Source: Leucobacter chromiiresistens (lineage in GTDB: Bacteria; Actinomycetota; Actinomycetes; Actinomycetales; Microbacteriaceae). Taken from it: 64,000 nucleotides of DNA. Position 1 is the stretch's first letter. Each line of letters begins with the position of its first letter. The notes below the pieces were generated by a model. That model was not told the origin of the DNA and did not search any database. It saw only the letters and a program-made list of their open reading frames with translations. The translations under genes and the position numbers were made by a program. Below are positions 1 to 8,897 of this stretch, in pieces. The DNA lies in the NCBI RefSeq assembly GCF_900102345.1, contig NZ_FNKB01000001.1, forward strand, positions 1,612,001 to 1,676,000, in the 5' to 3' direction.

Positions 1-81
1 CGGGGAGGCTCGGACGGCGAGCGACGGGAGGGCACCGGGGCCCGCAGTGTCGCCGGCACCCCCGCGGCGATGGAAGAATAG
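1..81 (+). CDS. C-terminal end of an upstream gene, possibly tilS (partial)
   Basis: An open frame enters from the left edge and stops at TAG 79-81, five bases before the hpt start. Only 26 codons are visible, so the product cannot be identified from sequence. The guess of tRNA(Ile)-lysidine synthetase rests on the common bacterial order tilS-hpt-ftsH. Codon third positions are GC-rich as in real genes here. A second frame is also open to the edge, so even the reading frame is not certain. Confidence 0.35.
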   Translation, partial: RGGSDGERREGTGARSVAGTPAAMEE

Positions 82-85
82 ACCC

Positions 86-643
86 ATGGATGCGAAACAT
101 CTGGGCGATGAGCTCTCCGTCGTACTGCACACCGAAGCCGAGCTGCACCAGCGGCTCGCCGAACTGGCCCGGGAGATCGAGGCCGACTACGCCGAGGAGC
201 CCCCGCTGCTCGTCGGCGTGCTGAAGGGCGCGGTCATGGTGATGGCCGACCTCGCGCGCGAGCTGCGCTTCCACGCGCAGATGGACTGGATGGCGGTCTC
301 GTCGTACGGCGCCAGCACGAAGTCGAGCGGCGTCGTCAAGATTCTGAAGGATCTCGACGCCGACATCACGGGGCGCGACGTGCTCATCGTCGAAGACATC
401 ATCGACTCTGGTCTGACGCTGTCGTGGCTCAAGGAGAACCTCGAGAGCCGCGGCGCGAAGTCGGTGCGGATCTGCACGATGCTCCGCAAGCCGGAGGCGC
501 TGAAGGTGGAGGTCGACGTCGCGTACGTGGGCTTCGACATCCCGGTCGAGTTCGTGGTCGGCTACGGGCTCGACTACGCCGAGAACTACCGCAACCTGCG
601 CGACGTCGCGGTGCTCGCGCCGCACGTGTACGGCGGCGAGTAA
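86..643 (+). CDS. hpt: Hypoxanthine(-guanine) phosphoribosyltransferase
   Basis: Purine salvage enzyme, 185 aa, the usual family length. It transfers phosphoribose from PRPP to hypoxanthine or guanine to make IMP or GMP in the cytosol. The PRPP-binding motif VLIVEDIIDSGLTL lies at about residues 99-112, and the substrate-binding region VGFDIPVEFVVGYGLDY is near the C-terminus. ATG 86 is chosen because GGAAG at 72-76 sits at normal ribosome-binding distance and the protein then begins MDAKHLGDEL as in family members. An in-frame GTG at 47 would add 13 unlike residues. ftsH follows, as in many bacteria. Confidence 0.95.
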   Translation: MDAKHLGDELSVVLHTEAELHQRLAELAREIEADYAEEPPLLVGVLKGAVMVMADLARELRFHAQMDWMAVSSYGASTKSSGVVKILKDLDADITGRDVLIVEDIIDSGLTLSWLKENLESRGAKSVRICTMLRKPEALKVEVDVAYVGFDIPVEFVVGYGLDYAENYRNLRDVAVLAPHVYGGE

Positions 644-732
644 GCGCACCGAACTCCTCGCGCGCCCGGAGCGTCGAGTGCGCCGTGAGCGGACAAATCC
701 CCGCGGCTCAGACCGATGTCAGTGGCATTGGC

Positions 733-738
733 TACGCT
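733..738 (+). promoter_or_regulatory. Possible -10 box for ftsH
   Basis: TACGCT lies in the 141-base gap between hpt and ftsH, about 47 bases before the preferred ftsH start. No convincing -35 is visible. The gap is less GC-rich than the flanking genes, as expected for non-coding DNA. Confidence 0.35.
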
Positions 739-784
739 TACCGATGCTGGATCTCCCGGCACGCACCTTCTGAAAGGTCCAGAC

Positions 785-2908
785 TTGGCAGAGAATTCGA
801 CGAAGAGCACATCGAAGAGCCGTCGGCTCCTGCGCGGGCCCCTGCTCTACCTGATCCTCGCCCCGATCATCGTGCTGCTCGGCTGGTCGCTGCTCTCGGG
901 CGGGAGCACGCGCGAGGTGTCGACGGAGCGCGGCCTCGAGATGCTCGCGGACGGGAAGGCGCTGCACGCGGAGATCATCGACGGCGACCAGCGGGTCAAC
1001 CTGAAGCTCGAGCAGGCCGACAAGAAGACCGGCTCGCAAGAGGTGTACTTCTACTACGTGCTGCCGCGCGGCGTCGACGTGGTCGAGGCCGTGAACTCGG
1101 CCGATCTGAAGGACGGCTACACCGATCAGGTGCCGCAGCCCAGCCCGATCTGGTCGCTGCTGAGCTTCCTCCTCCCGCTCCTCATCATCGGCCTGCTCAT
1201 CTGGTGGATGCTCTCGTCGATGCAGGGCGGAGGCCGGGGCGTCATGCAGTTCGGCAAGTCGAAGGCGAAGCTCGTCTCGAAGGAGACGCCGCAGGTCACG
1301 TTCGCCGATGTCGCGGGCGCCGACGAGGCCGTCGAGGAGCTGCACGAGATCAAGGACTTCCTGCAAGACGCGACCCGATTCCAGGCGGTCGGCGCGCGCA
1401 TCCCGAAGGGCGTGCTGCTGTACGGCCCTCCCGGCACGGGCAAGACGCTGCTCGCGCGCGCGGTCGCCGGTGAGGCGGGCGTGCCGTTCTACTCGATCTC
1501 GGGCTCCGACTTCGTCGAGATGTTCGTCGGCGTCGGTGCGAGTCGCGTGCGCGACCTCTTCAAGGAGGCGAAGGCGAACGCCCCGGCGATCATCTTCGTC
1601 GATGAGATCGACGCCGTCGGCCAGCGACGCGGTCAGGGCATGGGCGGCGGTCACGACGAGCGCGAGCAGACGCTCAACCAGCTGCTCGTCGAGATGGACG
1701 GCTTCGATCCGAAGACCAACGTCATCATGATCGCGGCGACGAACCGCCCCGACATGCTCGACCCCGCGCTGCTGCGGCCGGGCCGCTTCGACCGCCAGGT
1801 CGGCGTCGACGCCCCCGACATGCCCGGCCGGTTGAAGATCCTCCAGGTGCACGCGAAGGGCAAGCCGCTCTCGAAGAACGTCGACCTCGAGGTCGTCGCC
1901 CGCAAGACCCCCGGGTTCTCGGGCGCCGACCTGGCGAACGTGCTCAACGAGGCGGCGCTGCTCACCGCCCGCTCGAACGCGCAGCTGATCGACAACCGCG
2001 CCCTCGACGAGGCGATCGACCGGTCGATCGCCGGTCCGCAGCGGCGCACGCGCCTGATGCGCGACCACGAGAAGCTCATCACGGCCTACCACGAGGGCGG
2101 GCACGCGCTCGTCGCGGCCGGCCTGAACCACACCGACCCGGTGACCAAGATCACGATCCTGCCCCGCGGCCGAGCGCTCGGCTACACGATGGTGATCCCG
2201 CTGGAGGACAAGTACTCGGTGACCCGCAACGAGCTGCAGGATCAGCTCGCGTACGCCCTCGGCGGCCGGGTGGCGGAGGAGCTCGTGTTCCACGACCCCA
2301 CCACGGGAGCGGGCAACGACATCGAGAAGGCGACGAGCACGGCCCGCAAGATGGTGACCGAGTACGGCATGTCGGCGACCGTCGGCCCGGTGAAGCTGGG
2401 GCAGGCGCAGCCCGGCGCATTCATGGGGGAGTTCGGGCAGAGTCGCGACTACTCGGAGGGCGTCGCCGTGACCATCGACTCCGAGGTGCGCGATCTGCTC
2501 GAGCAGGCGCACAACGAGGCGTACGAGGTGCTGGTGCGCAACCGCGACATCCTCGACGCCCTCGCGCGCGAGCTGCTCGAGAAGGAGACGCTCGACCACA
2601 TCCAGATCGCCGAGATCTTCGCGAATGTGCAGAAGCTCGCTCCGCGGCCGACCTGGCTGTCGCACAGCGACCGGCCGGTGTCGAGCCGCCCCCCGATCGA
2701 GGTGCCCGCAGCGGTGCGCACCGACGATCGCGCGGTCGGCGACCCCGAGCCCGGAGCCGGTCTCGATCCCGAGTCGCCCAACGACGGCCCCGTGATCGCT
2801 GCCGACCCCGTGCCGGGCCCCGTCCCGCCCCAGGTGACCGACGAGCCGGGTCTGCCCCCGCGCAACCTCGGCGCGCCCGGCGGCGATGATCGCGACAGCA
2901 CCCCGTAA
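785..2908 (+). CDS. ftsH: ATP-dependent zinc metalloprotease FtsH
   Basis: Membrane-anchored AAA+ protease that extracts and degrades membrane and regulatory proteins. Two membrane segments (about residues 19-38 and 122-145) flank the extracytoplasmic domain. Walker A GPPGTGKT is near 214, Walker [12 protein letters not shown] follows, the zinc site HEGGH is near 436 and the third ligand Asp lies in GNDIEKAT near 510. A Pro/Asp-rich tail of about 70 residues ends the protein. TTG 785 is preferred as the start: GAAAGG at 771-776 has good spacing, and the 23 codons from the in-frame ATG at 716 have AT-rich third positions unlike the gene. The folE start overlaps its end. Confidence 0.95.
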   Translation: MAENSTKSTSKSRRLLRGPLLYLILAPIIVLLGWSLLSGGSTREVSTERGLEMLADGKALHAEIIDGDQRVNLKLEQADKKTGSQEVYFYYVLPRGVDVVEAVNSADLKDGYTDQVPQPSPIWSLLSFLLPLLIIGLLIWWMLSSMQGGGRGVMQFGKSKAKLVSKETPQVTFADVAGADEAVEELHEIKDFLQDATRFQAVGARIPKGVLLYGPPGTGKTLLARAVAGEAGVPFYSISGSDFVEMFVGVGASRVRDLFKEAKANAPAIIFVDEIDAVGQRRGQGMGGGHDEREQTLNQLLVEMDGFDPKTNVIMIAATNRPDMLDPALLRPGRFDRQVGVDAPDMPGRLKILQVHAKGKPLSKNVDLEVVARKTPGFSGADLANVLNEAALLTARSNAQLIDNRALDEAIDRSIAGPQRRTRLMRDHEKLITAYHEGGHALVAAGLNHTDPVTKITILPRGRALGYTMVIPLEDKYSVTRNELQDQLAYALGGRVAEELVFHDPTTGAGNDIEKATSTARKMVTEYGMSATVGPVKLGQAQPGAFMGEFGQSRDYSEGVAVTIDSEVRDLLEQAHNEAYEVLVRNRDILDALARELLEKETLDHIQIAEIFANVQKLAPRPTWLSHSDRPVSSRPPIEVPAAVRTDDRAVGDPEPGAGLDPESPNDGPVIAADPVPGPVPPQVTDEPGLPPRNLGAPGGDDRDSTP

Positions 2909-3500
2909 CACGATGGGTGACACGGTGGATCGGGAGCGGATCGCTTCGGCGGTGCGCGAGCTCATCAGCGCGATCGGGGAGAACCCCGACAGCCCCGAGC
3001 TCGCGAGCACGCCGTTCCGCGTCGCCGATTCGTATGCGGAGTTCTTCGCGGGTGTGGGGCGCGACCCCGCCGTGCTGCTCTCCGACTCGGTGCCCGTCGG
3101 CGACGACACCGGCGAGCTCGTCGTCGTGCGCGACATCTCCCTGAGATCGATGTGCGAGCACCACCTGCTCCCGTTCCGGGGGCGCGCCCACATCGCGTAC
3201 CGGCCGAACGAGCGGGTCGTCGGGCTGAGCGCGATCCCGCGCGTCGTCGACGTGCTCGCCGCCCGGCCGCAGATGCAGGAGCGCCTCGGCGAGCAGATCG
3301 CGCAGACGCTCGACGACGGGCTGAGGCCGCACGGCGTGCTCGTCGTGCTGGAGGCGAGCCACGGGTGCGTCGCCGACCGAGGCGTGCGCCAGAGCGACTC
3401 CACCATCATCACCGTCGCCTCGCGCGGGTCGCTCGAGGGCGCCGCGGAGCAGGCGGCGGTGTTCGCGCTGATCGGCCGGCCCGAAGGCGGGGCGGCGTGA
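2886..3500 (+). CDS. folE: GTP cyclohydrolase I
   Basis: First enzyme of tetrahydrofolate synthesis; converts GTP to 7,8-dihydroneopterin triphosphate. 204 aa. Zinc ligands are visible in [10 protein letters not shown] (Cys near 89) and in [10 protein letters not shown] (Cys near 161), with the typical ending [11 protein letters not shown]. The start at ATG 2886 overlaps ftsH by 23 bases; ATG 2913 and GTG 2922 are also possible and no ribosome-binding site clearly decides. The stop overlaps the GTG start of the next gene (GTGA at 3497-3500), so translation is probably coupled through the fol operon. Confidence 0.95.
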   Translation: MIATAPRNTMGDTVDRERIASAVRELISAIGENPDSPELASTPFRVADSYAEFFAGVGRDPAVLLSDSVPVGDDTGELVVVRDISLRSMCEHHLLPFRGRAHIAYRPNERVVGLSAIPRVVDVLAARPQMQERLGEQIAQTLDDGLRPHGVLVVLEASHGCVADRGVRQSDSTIITVASRGSLEGAAEQAAVFALIGRPEGGAA

Positions 3501-4783
3501 GCCGCAGCGACGCCCGCCCGGTGGTGATGGGCGTGCTCAACGTCACCCCCGACTCGTTCAGCGACGGCGGCGCGTACGCCGAGCACGACGCGGCGATCGC
3601 CCACGGCGTCGAGCTCGCGCGCCTCGGCGCCGACCTCGTCGACGTGGGCGGAGAATCGACCCGACCGGGAGCCGCGCCGGTGCGCAGCTCCGACGAGCAG
3701 GAGCGCGTGATCCCCGTGATCCGGGCCCTCGCGAGCCGCAGCATCGGCGTCTCCGTCGACACGCTGCACGCCGACACCGCGCGTGCCGCGGTTGCGGCGG
3801 GGGCGCGCTGGATCAACGACGTCTCGGGCGGGCTGCACGACCCCGAGATGCTCGCCGCCGCCGCCGACGCGAGCCGTCGCGGTGCCGCCGGGCTCATCAT
3901 CGGGCACTGGCGCGGCGTGCCCGACCCGGCGCACCTGCGCTCCGACTACGCCGACGTCGTGAGCGACGTGACTCGCGCGCTCGCGGAGCGGGCGAGCGCC
4001 GCCGTCGCCGCGGGCGTCGACCCGGGGCGCATCGTGCTCGATCCCGGGCTGGGATTCGACAAGACCGGCGCGCAGGGCTGGCAGCTGCTCGCCGGGCTCG
4101 ACGAGGTGCGCGCGCTCGGCTTCCCCGTGCTCATCGGGGCATCTCGGAAGCGCATGCTGGGAGAGGCCATCGACGGGCTGGCCGCGCCGCGGAGCGCAGC
4201 AGCGAGCGCGGCGGCCCAGCCCGTCGCCGCCGCACCCGCCCACGACCGCGACCTCGCGACCGCGGTGGTCAGTGCGCTGGCCGCCGAGGCCGGGTCCTGG
4301 GGCGTGCGCGTGCACGACGTGCACGGCACGCGGCAGGCGCTCGCCGTGCAGTCGGCCTGGAGCGACGCGCGGCGGCTCGTGCGCGCACGGCGGCCGCGGG
4401 CCGCCTCGCCCGACCGCATCGCGCTCACCGGCCTCGAGGTGTTCGCCCATCACGGCGTGTTCGACTTCGAGCGCGAGCAGGGGCAGCGCTTCGTCATCGA
4501 CGCGGTCGTCGAGGTGGATCTCGCAGGCGCCGCGGCGGAGGACGCGCTCGCCCGCACCGTGCACTACGGGGAGCTGGCGGATGCGATCGTCGACGCGGTC
4601 GCGGGCGATCCCGTCGATCTCATCGAAACCGTCGCCGAGCGCGTCGCCCGCGTCGCCCTCGGCTTCGCCGGTGTGCGCTCCGCGCGCATCACCGTCCACA
4701 AGCCCGACGCGCCCATCGCGCAGACGTTCTCCGACGTCTCCGTGACCGTCGAGCGTCGCGCCGACGAAGGAGCGCACGCATGA
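3497..4783 (+). CDS. folP: Fused dihydropteroate synthase / dihydroneopterin aldolase
   Basis: One uninterrupted 428-residue frame holds two folate enzymes. Residues about 1-290 are FolP: GVLNVTPDSFSDGG, GGESTRPGA, VSVDT, INDVSGG, DPGLGFDKT and LIGASRKRML are the pterin- and pABA-site motifs of the TIM barrel. Residues about 310-428 are FolB: ALTGLEVFAHHGVFDFE, then ARITVHKPDAPI. The linker RLVRARRPRAAS is basic. No stop separates the parts, so unless the read contains an indel this is a true fusion joining a non-consecutive pair of pathway steps. An Ala-rich insert (SAAASAAAQPVAAA) lies just after the SRKR motif. GTG 3497 overlaps folE; folK starts in the stop codon (ATGA). Confidence 0.9.
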   Translation: MSRSDARPVVMGVLNVTPDSFSDGGAYAEHDAAIAHGVELARLGADLVDVGGESTRPGAAPVRSSDEQERVIPVIRALASRSIGVSVDTLHADTARAAVAAGARWINDVSGGLHDPEMLAAAADASRRGAAGLIIGHWRGVPDPAHLRSDYADVVSDVTRALAERASAAVAAGVDPGRIVLDPGLGFDKTGAQGWQLLAGLDEVRALGFPVLIGASRKRMLGEAIDGLAAPRSAAASAAAQPVAAAPAHDRDLATAVVSALAAEAGSWGVRVHDVHGTRQALAVQSAWSDARRLVRARRPRAASPDRIALTGLEVFAHHGVFDFEREQGQRFVIDAVVEVDLAGAAAEDALARTVHYGELADAIVDAVAGDPVDLIETVAERVARVALGFAGVRSARITVHKPDAPIAQTFSDVSVTVERRADEGAHA

Positions 4784-5319
4784 TCGCCCAGATCATGCCC
4801 GTGCTCCTCGCCTTCGGCGCGAACCTCGGCGACCGCGGCGAGACGATCCGCGCCGCCCAGCGGGCGCTCGCCGAGACCCCGGGCATCGAGGGGTTCGAGG
4901 CCTCCCCGCTGCGCGAGACGATCGCGCTGACGGAGGCGGGGCCCGACCCCGACGCGCCCCGCTACATCAACGGCGTCGCGCGGGCGCGCACCACCCTGAC
5001 TCCGCACGCCCTGCTCGACGCGATGCAGGCCGTCGAGACGCGCTACGGCCGCGTGCGCGAGACCCGCTGGGGAGACCGAACGCTCGACATCGATCTCGTG
5101 CTCTTCGGCGGGCGCGTCATCGACGACGAACGCCTGCACGTGCCGCACCCCCGCGCCCACGAGCGCGACTTCGTGCTCGCCCCCTGGCTCGACCTCGATC
5201 CCGAGGCGGTGCTGATGGGGCACGGGCGGGTGGCCGATCTGCTCGCCCGCATCGGCGACACCACGGTCCCGGCGCACGCCGCGCCTCGCGAACCCGGAGC
5301 GGTCGATGCGCAGGATTGA
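4780..5319 (+). CDS. folK: 2-amino-4-hydroxy-6-hydroxymethyldihydropteridine diphosphokinase
   Basis: HPPK, the pyrophosphokinase that activates 6-hydroxymethyl-dihydropterin for dihydropteroate synthase. 179 aa. Motifs seen are AFGANLGDRGETI at the N-terminus, RWGDRTLDIDLVLF in the catalytic loop and PHPRAHERDFVLAPW. ATG 4780 overlaps the stop of the folP-folB gene as ATGA. ATG 4795 (MPVLLAFG) would match family starts equally well. It ends 14 bases inside the next gene. Confidence 0.95.
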   Translation: MIAQIMPVLLAFGANLGDRGETIRAAQRALAETPGIEGFEASPLRETIALTEAGPDPDAPRYINGVARARTTLTPHALLDAMQAVETRYGRVRETRWGDRTLDIDLVLFGGRVIDDERLHVPHPRAHERDFVLAPWLDLDPEAVLMGHGRVADLLARIGDTTVPAHAAPREPGAVDAQD

Positions 5320-5830
5320 GCGCACCAACCCCCTCGCCGTCCTCGCGACGGCCGCGATGGGAGCCGCCGTCGGGCTCGTCGTGCAGTTCGCGCTGTCGAG
5401 CGGCGGGCACGCTCCGCTCGTTCCGCCGCCCCCGCTCGCAGCATCACTCGTTCTGGTCGCCGCCGTGCTGATCGTCTTCGGCCTGCGACTGCGGCGCCAG
5501 ATCCGCAATCAGCCCGGTGCGATCGACCCGTTCCAGGCCGTCCGCCTGCTGGTGACGGCGCGCGCGGCGCAGCTCGTCGGCGCGCTGTTCGGCGGGTTCG
5601 CGGCGGGCCTGCTGCTGTCGCTCTCCGGGCGGAGCGTACCCGCGGGCGGCGCGACGTGGGGGCCGATGGTGGTGGTCCTCGTGTCGGGCGCGGTGCTGCT
5701 CGGCTGCGGCGCGCTCGTCGAGCAGTGGTGCCGCGTGCCGCCCGGCGACGGCTCCGATGAGGCCGGCGGGGAGGGCGGCGAGGACCCGGAGCGCGGGCCG
5801 GCCGATCCCGTCGCCACCCGAGACCGCTGA
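5306..5830 (+). CDS. DUF3180 family membrane protein
   Basis: 174 aa, about four hydrophobic segments (roughly residues 10-30, 40-58, 82-105 and 118-138), then an acidic Gly/Asp-rich tail that is probably cytoplasmic. DUF3180 proteins are regularly the last gene of actinobacterial folate operons but have no known function. The start overlaps folK by 14 bases, so it is almost surely co-transcribed. I see no catalytic motif. Confidence 0.85.
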   Translation: MRRIERTNPLAVLATAAMGAAVGLVVQFALSSGGHAPLVPPPPLAASLVLVAAVLIVFGLRLRRQIRNQPGAIDPFQAVRLLVTARAAQLVGALFGGFAAGLLLSLSGRSVPAGGATWGPMVVVLVSGAVLLGCGALVEQWCRVPPGDGSDEAGGEGGEDPERGPADPVATRDR

Positions 5831-5841
5831 CCGCTTGGCCC

Positions 5842-5847
5842 TACACT
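5842..5847 (+). promoter_or_regulatory. -10 box TACACT, leaderless-type start of PH-domain gene
   Basis: TACACT ends six bases before ATG 5854 and no ribosome-binding sequence can fit between them. This spacing puts the transcription start at or next to the start codon. It separates the PH-domain genes from the fol operon. Confidence 0.6.
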
Positions 5848-5853
5848 GGGCAC

Positions 5854-6378
5854 ATGACTACGGGTGAGGTCGACGACGCACAGTCCGCAGCCGAGTGGCA
5901 GACGGAGCAGGTGGACTGGAAGCGGGTATCCCCGTCATACGCCTGGGCGGATCTCGTCGGCAACCTGCTGTTCGTCGTCGCGCTCGCGGCGGTGTTCGCC
6001 GTGATCTTCGTCTCGACCGACGGCTCGGCGCCGCTCGTCGTCACCGTCGGGCTTCCGGTCATCACGGTGCTCTTCCTGATCAACGCCATCTTCGCCTTCC
6101 GCCGCGTGCGCGCCATCGGGTACGTGCTGCGGAAGGACGACCTGCTCTTCCGACGCGGCATCATGTTCGAGCGCATCATCGCGGTGCCCTACGGCCGACT
6201 GCAGCTCGTCGACGTGACCCGCGGTCCGCTGCTGCGCGCGCTCGGCCTCGCCACCCTCAAGTTCGTCACCGCCTCCGCCGCGACCGGCGTCAACCTGCCC
6301 GGCCTGCGCTCCGAGGACGCCGAGCAGCTGCGCGACCGGCTCGTGCAGCTCGCCGAAGCGCGGAGGTCGGGCCTGTGA
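5854..6378 (+). CDS. PH domain-containing membrane protein (YdbS-like, bPH2)
   Basis: 174 aa. Two membrane helices at about residues 30-50 and 55-75 are followed by one bacterial PH-like domain (bPH2) that contains RGIMFERIIAVPYGRLQLVDVTRGPL in broken form: RRGIMFERII, then VPYGRLQLVDV. Such proteins occur in pairs, YdbS with YdbT; in Bacillus they have been linked to membrane stress and bacteriocin resistance, but the molecular function is unclear. The stop overlaps the GTG of its partner (GTGA at 6375-6378). Confidence 0.85.
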   Translation: MTTGEVDDAQSAAEWQTEQVDWKRVSPSYAWADLVGNLLFVVALAAVFAVIFVSTDGSAPLVVTVGLPVITVLFLINAIFAFRRVRAIGYVLRKDDLLFRRGIMFERIIAVPYGRLQLVDVTRGPLLRALGLATLKFVTASAATGVNLPGLRSEDAEQLRDRLVQLAEARRSGL

Positions 6379-8084
6379 CCGTCGACCCCGAGGTCGACGC
6401 CCAGCTGCCGGGGGATTCCGACGCGGACGGCTGGCGTCGCATGCATCCGCTGTCCCCGCTGCTGCGCGGCGGGCTGGCGCTGATCGTGATCGCCGGCATC
6501 ATCGTCGCGAACTTCCGCGACCACTTCGTGCAGTTCTTCTTCGCGAACAACCTCGAGAACGGCGACTCGTCCGTCGACGTCTCCGGAGACCGCGACCTCG
6601 TCGACGTCTACGAGTTCCTCGTCGCCGAGGGCCTGCTCCTCGCCGTGCTGGGCGGCATCCTGCTCGTGCTGCTGCTGATCGTGCTCTTCTCCTGGCTGGC
6701 GTGGAGGTTCGCGACCTACCGCATCACCGACACCGCGGTCGAGGTGCGGGGCGGCGTCGTGTTCCGGTCGCACCGGCGCGCCCCGCTCGAACGCATCCAG
6801 AGCGTGAACCTGCAGCGGTCACTGCTGGCGCGCGCGCTCGGCCTCACCAAGATCGAGGTCGTCACGGCCGGGCAGGGCGGCAAGGTCGAGCTCTCCTTCC
6901 TCGGCCATCGAGACGCGAAGACGGTGCGCGAGCAGATCCTCCAGGTCTCCGGCTCCCGACGACGCGGCGGCGAGCCCCGCAGCGTCGCAGGCGTCGCCGG
7001 TGCGGCCCCGGTGGGGCTCGACGGGTCGGTCTACACCACGGCGAGCGACGGCCTCACCGCTCGGGCCCAGGACTTCGTCGACTCCGACGTCGACCCGCGG
7101 GCGCTCGAAGCGCAGACGCTCGTCAGGGTGCCGGTCGGTCGACTGGCGGCGAGCATCGCGCTGAGTTGGGAGTCGGTCGTCCTCGTCGTCATGATCATCG
7201 GCATCGTCATCGGCGGCGCCGTGCTCGAGGCATTCCTGATCTTCGGCGTCGTGCCGCTGCTGATCGTGATGGCCGGCGTCATGTTCGGGCAGTTCAACAA
7301 GGGGTTCAACTTCACCCTCTCGCGCACGGACGACGCGGTGCGCACCGGATCGGGGCTCACGTCGACCATCACGGAGTCGATCCCGTTCGGGCGCATCCAC
7401 GCCGTGGAGGCGCGCCAGCCCCTGCTGTGGCGACCGCTCGGGTGGTGGAAGGTGCGCATCACGACCGCCGGGCACTCGGTGGCGCAGGGCGGTCAGAACG
7501 CCACGCAGAACGTCGTGCTGCCCGTCGGGCGGGAGCACGACGTGCTCCGCGTCATCGAGACGCTGCTGCCCGGAACGGGCGACGAGGCCGACGAGATCGA
7601 GACGCTGCGCGACGGGCTCATCGGGCCCGCGGAGGGGTACGTGCGCGGCGGCCGGCGCTCGGGCGCGGTGCTGCTCTGGGGTCGCCGACGCGCGGGCCTG
7701 GCGCTCGCCGACACGGGCGGCGACGACGCCACCCTGCGCATCCGGCGCGGCGTGCTGACGCGGTCGCTGTCGATCATGCCGATCGTGCGGGCGCAGTCGA
7801 TCCAGCTGCGACGCCCGCTCGTGCACCGCATGCTCGGGCTCGCGTCGATCTCCGCGCACACGGTGCTCGGGCCCGTGCGCATGGAGATGCGCGGGCTGGA
7901 GCTCGGCACCGCACGCGAGGTCTTCGACGCGCTGGCGGCCCAGGTGCTGCGGGTGCAGGGAGCGGAGGCGCAGCGCATTCTCGACGCGCGCACCGCGGCG
8001 CCCGGCGCGCAGCCGACGGCGGGCGCGGCCGGCGCGGCGGGCGCGGATCCGTCAGCGTCCGACGACCGGGTGCCCGGCGCGTGA
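6375..8084 (+). CDS. PH domain-containing membrane protein (YdbT-like)
   Basis: 569 aa, the large partner of the bPH2 pair. It has paired membrane helices near residues 35-50 and 75-105 and again near 255-300, each followed by a PH-like segment; repeats of the pattern RAPLERIQSVNLQRSLLAR, then SIPFGRIHAVEARQPLLWR, then IVRAQSIQLRRPLVHRMLG mark three such domains. The C-terminal 40 residues are Ala/Gly-rich. GTG 6375 is chosen because it overlaps the upstream stop. The next gene again begins in this stop codon (GTGA 8081-8084), making a coupled three-gene unit. Confidence 0.85.
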   Translation: MTVDPEVDAQLPGDSDADGWRRMHPLSPLLRGGLALIVIAGIIVANFRDHFVQFFFANNLENGDSSVDVSGDRDLVDVYEFLVAEGLLLAVLGGILLVLLLIVLFSWLAWRFATYRITDTAVEVRGGVVFRSHRRAPLERIQSVNLQRSLLARALGLTKIEVVTAGQGGKVELSFLGHRDAKTVREQILQVSGSRRRGGEPRSVAGVAGAAPVGLDGSVYTTASDGLTARAQDFVDSDVDPRALEAQTLVRVPVGRLAASIALSWESVVLVVMIIGIVIGGAVLEAFLIFGVVPLLIVMAGVMFGQFNKGFNFTLSRTDDAVRTGSGLTSTITESIPFGRIHAVEARQPLLWRPLGWWKVRITTAGHSVAQGGQNATQNVVLPVGREHDVLRVIETLLPGTGDEADEIETLRDGLIGPAEGYVRGGRRSGAVLLWGRRRAGLALADTGGDDATLRIRRGVLTRSLSIMPIVRAQSIQLRRPLVHRMLGLASISAHTVLGPVRMEMRGLELGTAREVFDALAAQVLRVQGAEAQRILDARTAAPGAQPTAGAAGAAGADPSASDDRVPGA

Positions 8085-8809
8085 ACGCGGGCGGAGGCGC
8101 GGGCGCGGCCGGCGGTGCCGCGGCTTCCCGGCTCGGCATCGGCGTCGTCGGCTCGGGCCGCGTCGGCCCCGTGCTCGCCCGCGCACTCGCGGGCGCCGGG
8201 CACGCGATCGTCGGCATCACCGCGCTGAGCGACGAGAGCCGGGAGCGCGCCGCAGCGATGCTCCCCGGCGTGCCGGTGCTCGACGTCGCAGAGGTGGTGC
8301 GGCGGTCCGAGCTCGTGCTGTTCGCGGTGCCCGGCGGCGAACTGCCCGACCTGGTCGGGGGCCTCGCCGCGACCGGCGCGTGGCAGCCCGGGCAGCTGGC
8401 GATCCACACCTCGCCCGAGCACGGATACGGGGTATTCGCGCCGGCGCTCGCGGTCGGCGTCATCCCGCTCGCGCTCCACCCGGCGATGGTCTTCACGGGA
8501 ACGAGCCTCGACCTCACCCGGCTCGCCGAGGCGACCGTGGCCGTCACCGCCCCCGCACCCGTGCTGCCCATCGGCCAGGCGCTCGCCGTGGAGATGGGCG
8601 CCGAACCCGTGATCGTCGCCGAGCAGGATCGTGCGGCATACGCCGAAGCGGTCGCCGCAGCCGGCGAGTTCTCCCGAGCGATCGTGCGGCAGGGCATCGA
8701 CGCCGTGCGGGCCCTCGGCATCGACCGCCCCGAACGCGTCGTGGGCGGGATCGTGCGCGCCGCCGTCGAGGAGGAGCTGATCGCGGGGGAGCCCGATCCC
8801 GACCTCTGA
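8081..8809 (+). CDS. Rossmann-like and DUF2520 domain protein
   Basis: 242 aa. An N-terminal NAD(P)-binding fold is shown by GIGVVGSGRVGPVLARAL (about residues 18-35), followed by a C-terminal DUF2520 helical domain containing PLALHPAMVFTG. The overall layout resembles ketopantoate reductase or prephenate-type dehydrogenases. In many actinobacteria it is followed directly by panC and lysS, so a role in pantothenate synthesis has been suspected; here panC is missing and lysS comes next after 88 bases. GTG 8081 overlaps the PH-domain gene. Confidence 0.8.
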   Translation: MNAGGGAGAAGGAAASRLGIGVVGSGRVGPVLARALAGAGHAIVGITALSDESRERAAAMLPGVPVLDVAEVVRRSELVLFAVPGGELPDLVGGLAATGAWQPGQLAIHTSPEHGYGVFAPALAVGVIPLALHPAMVFTGTSLDLTRLAEATVAVTAPAPVLPIGQALAVEMGAEPVIVAEQDRAAYAEAVAAAGEFSRAIVRQGIDAVRALGIDRPERVVGGIVRAAVEEELIAGEPDPDL

Positions 8810-8852
8810 GCCGGGCCGCGCCCGCCGCCCGCTCGCCGCCGCAAGCGGAAGC

Positions 8853-8858
8853 TAGGAT
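8853..8858 (+). promoter_or_regulatory. -10 box TAGGAT for lysS
   Basis: TAGGAT lies 39 bases before ATG 8898. A strong ribosome-binding site GGAGGA follows at 8882-8887, so unlike many genes here lysS has a normal 5' leader. Confidence 0.55.
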
Positions 8859-8897
8859 GGGTCGGTACGCCGACACGATCCGGAGGACCCCGCCCCC

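Noticed and set aside
47..85. Longer hpt beginning at GTG 47
   Set aside because: The ribosome-binding sequence and family alignment favour ATG 86.
719..4777. Very long open frame on the minus strand across ftsH and the fol operon
   Set aside because: It is the antisense shadow of GC-rich genes; the plus strand carries complete, motif-bearing enzymes in another frame.
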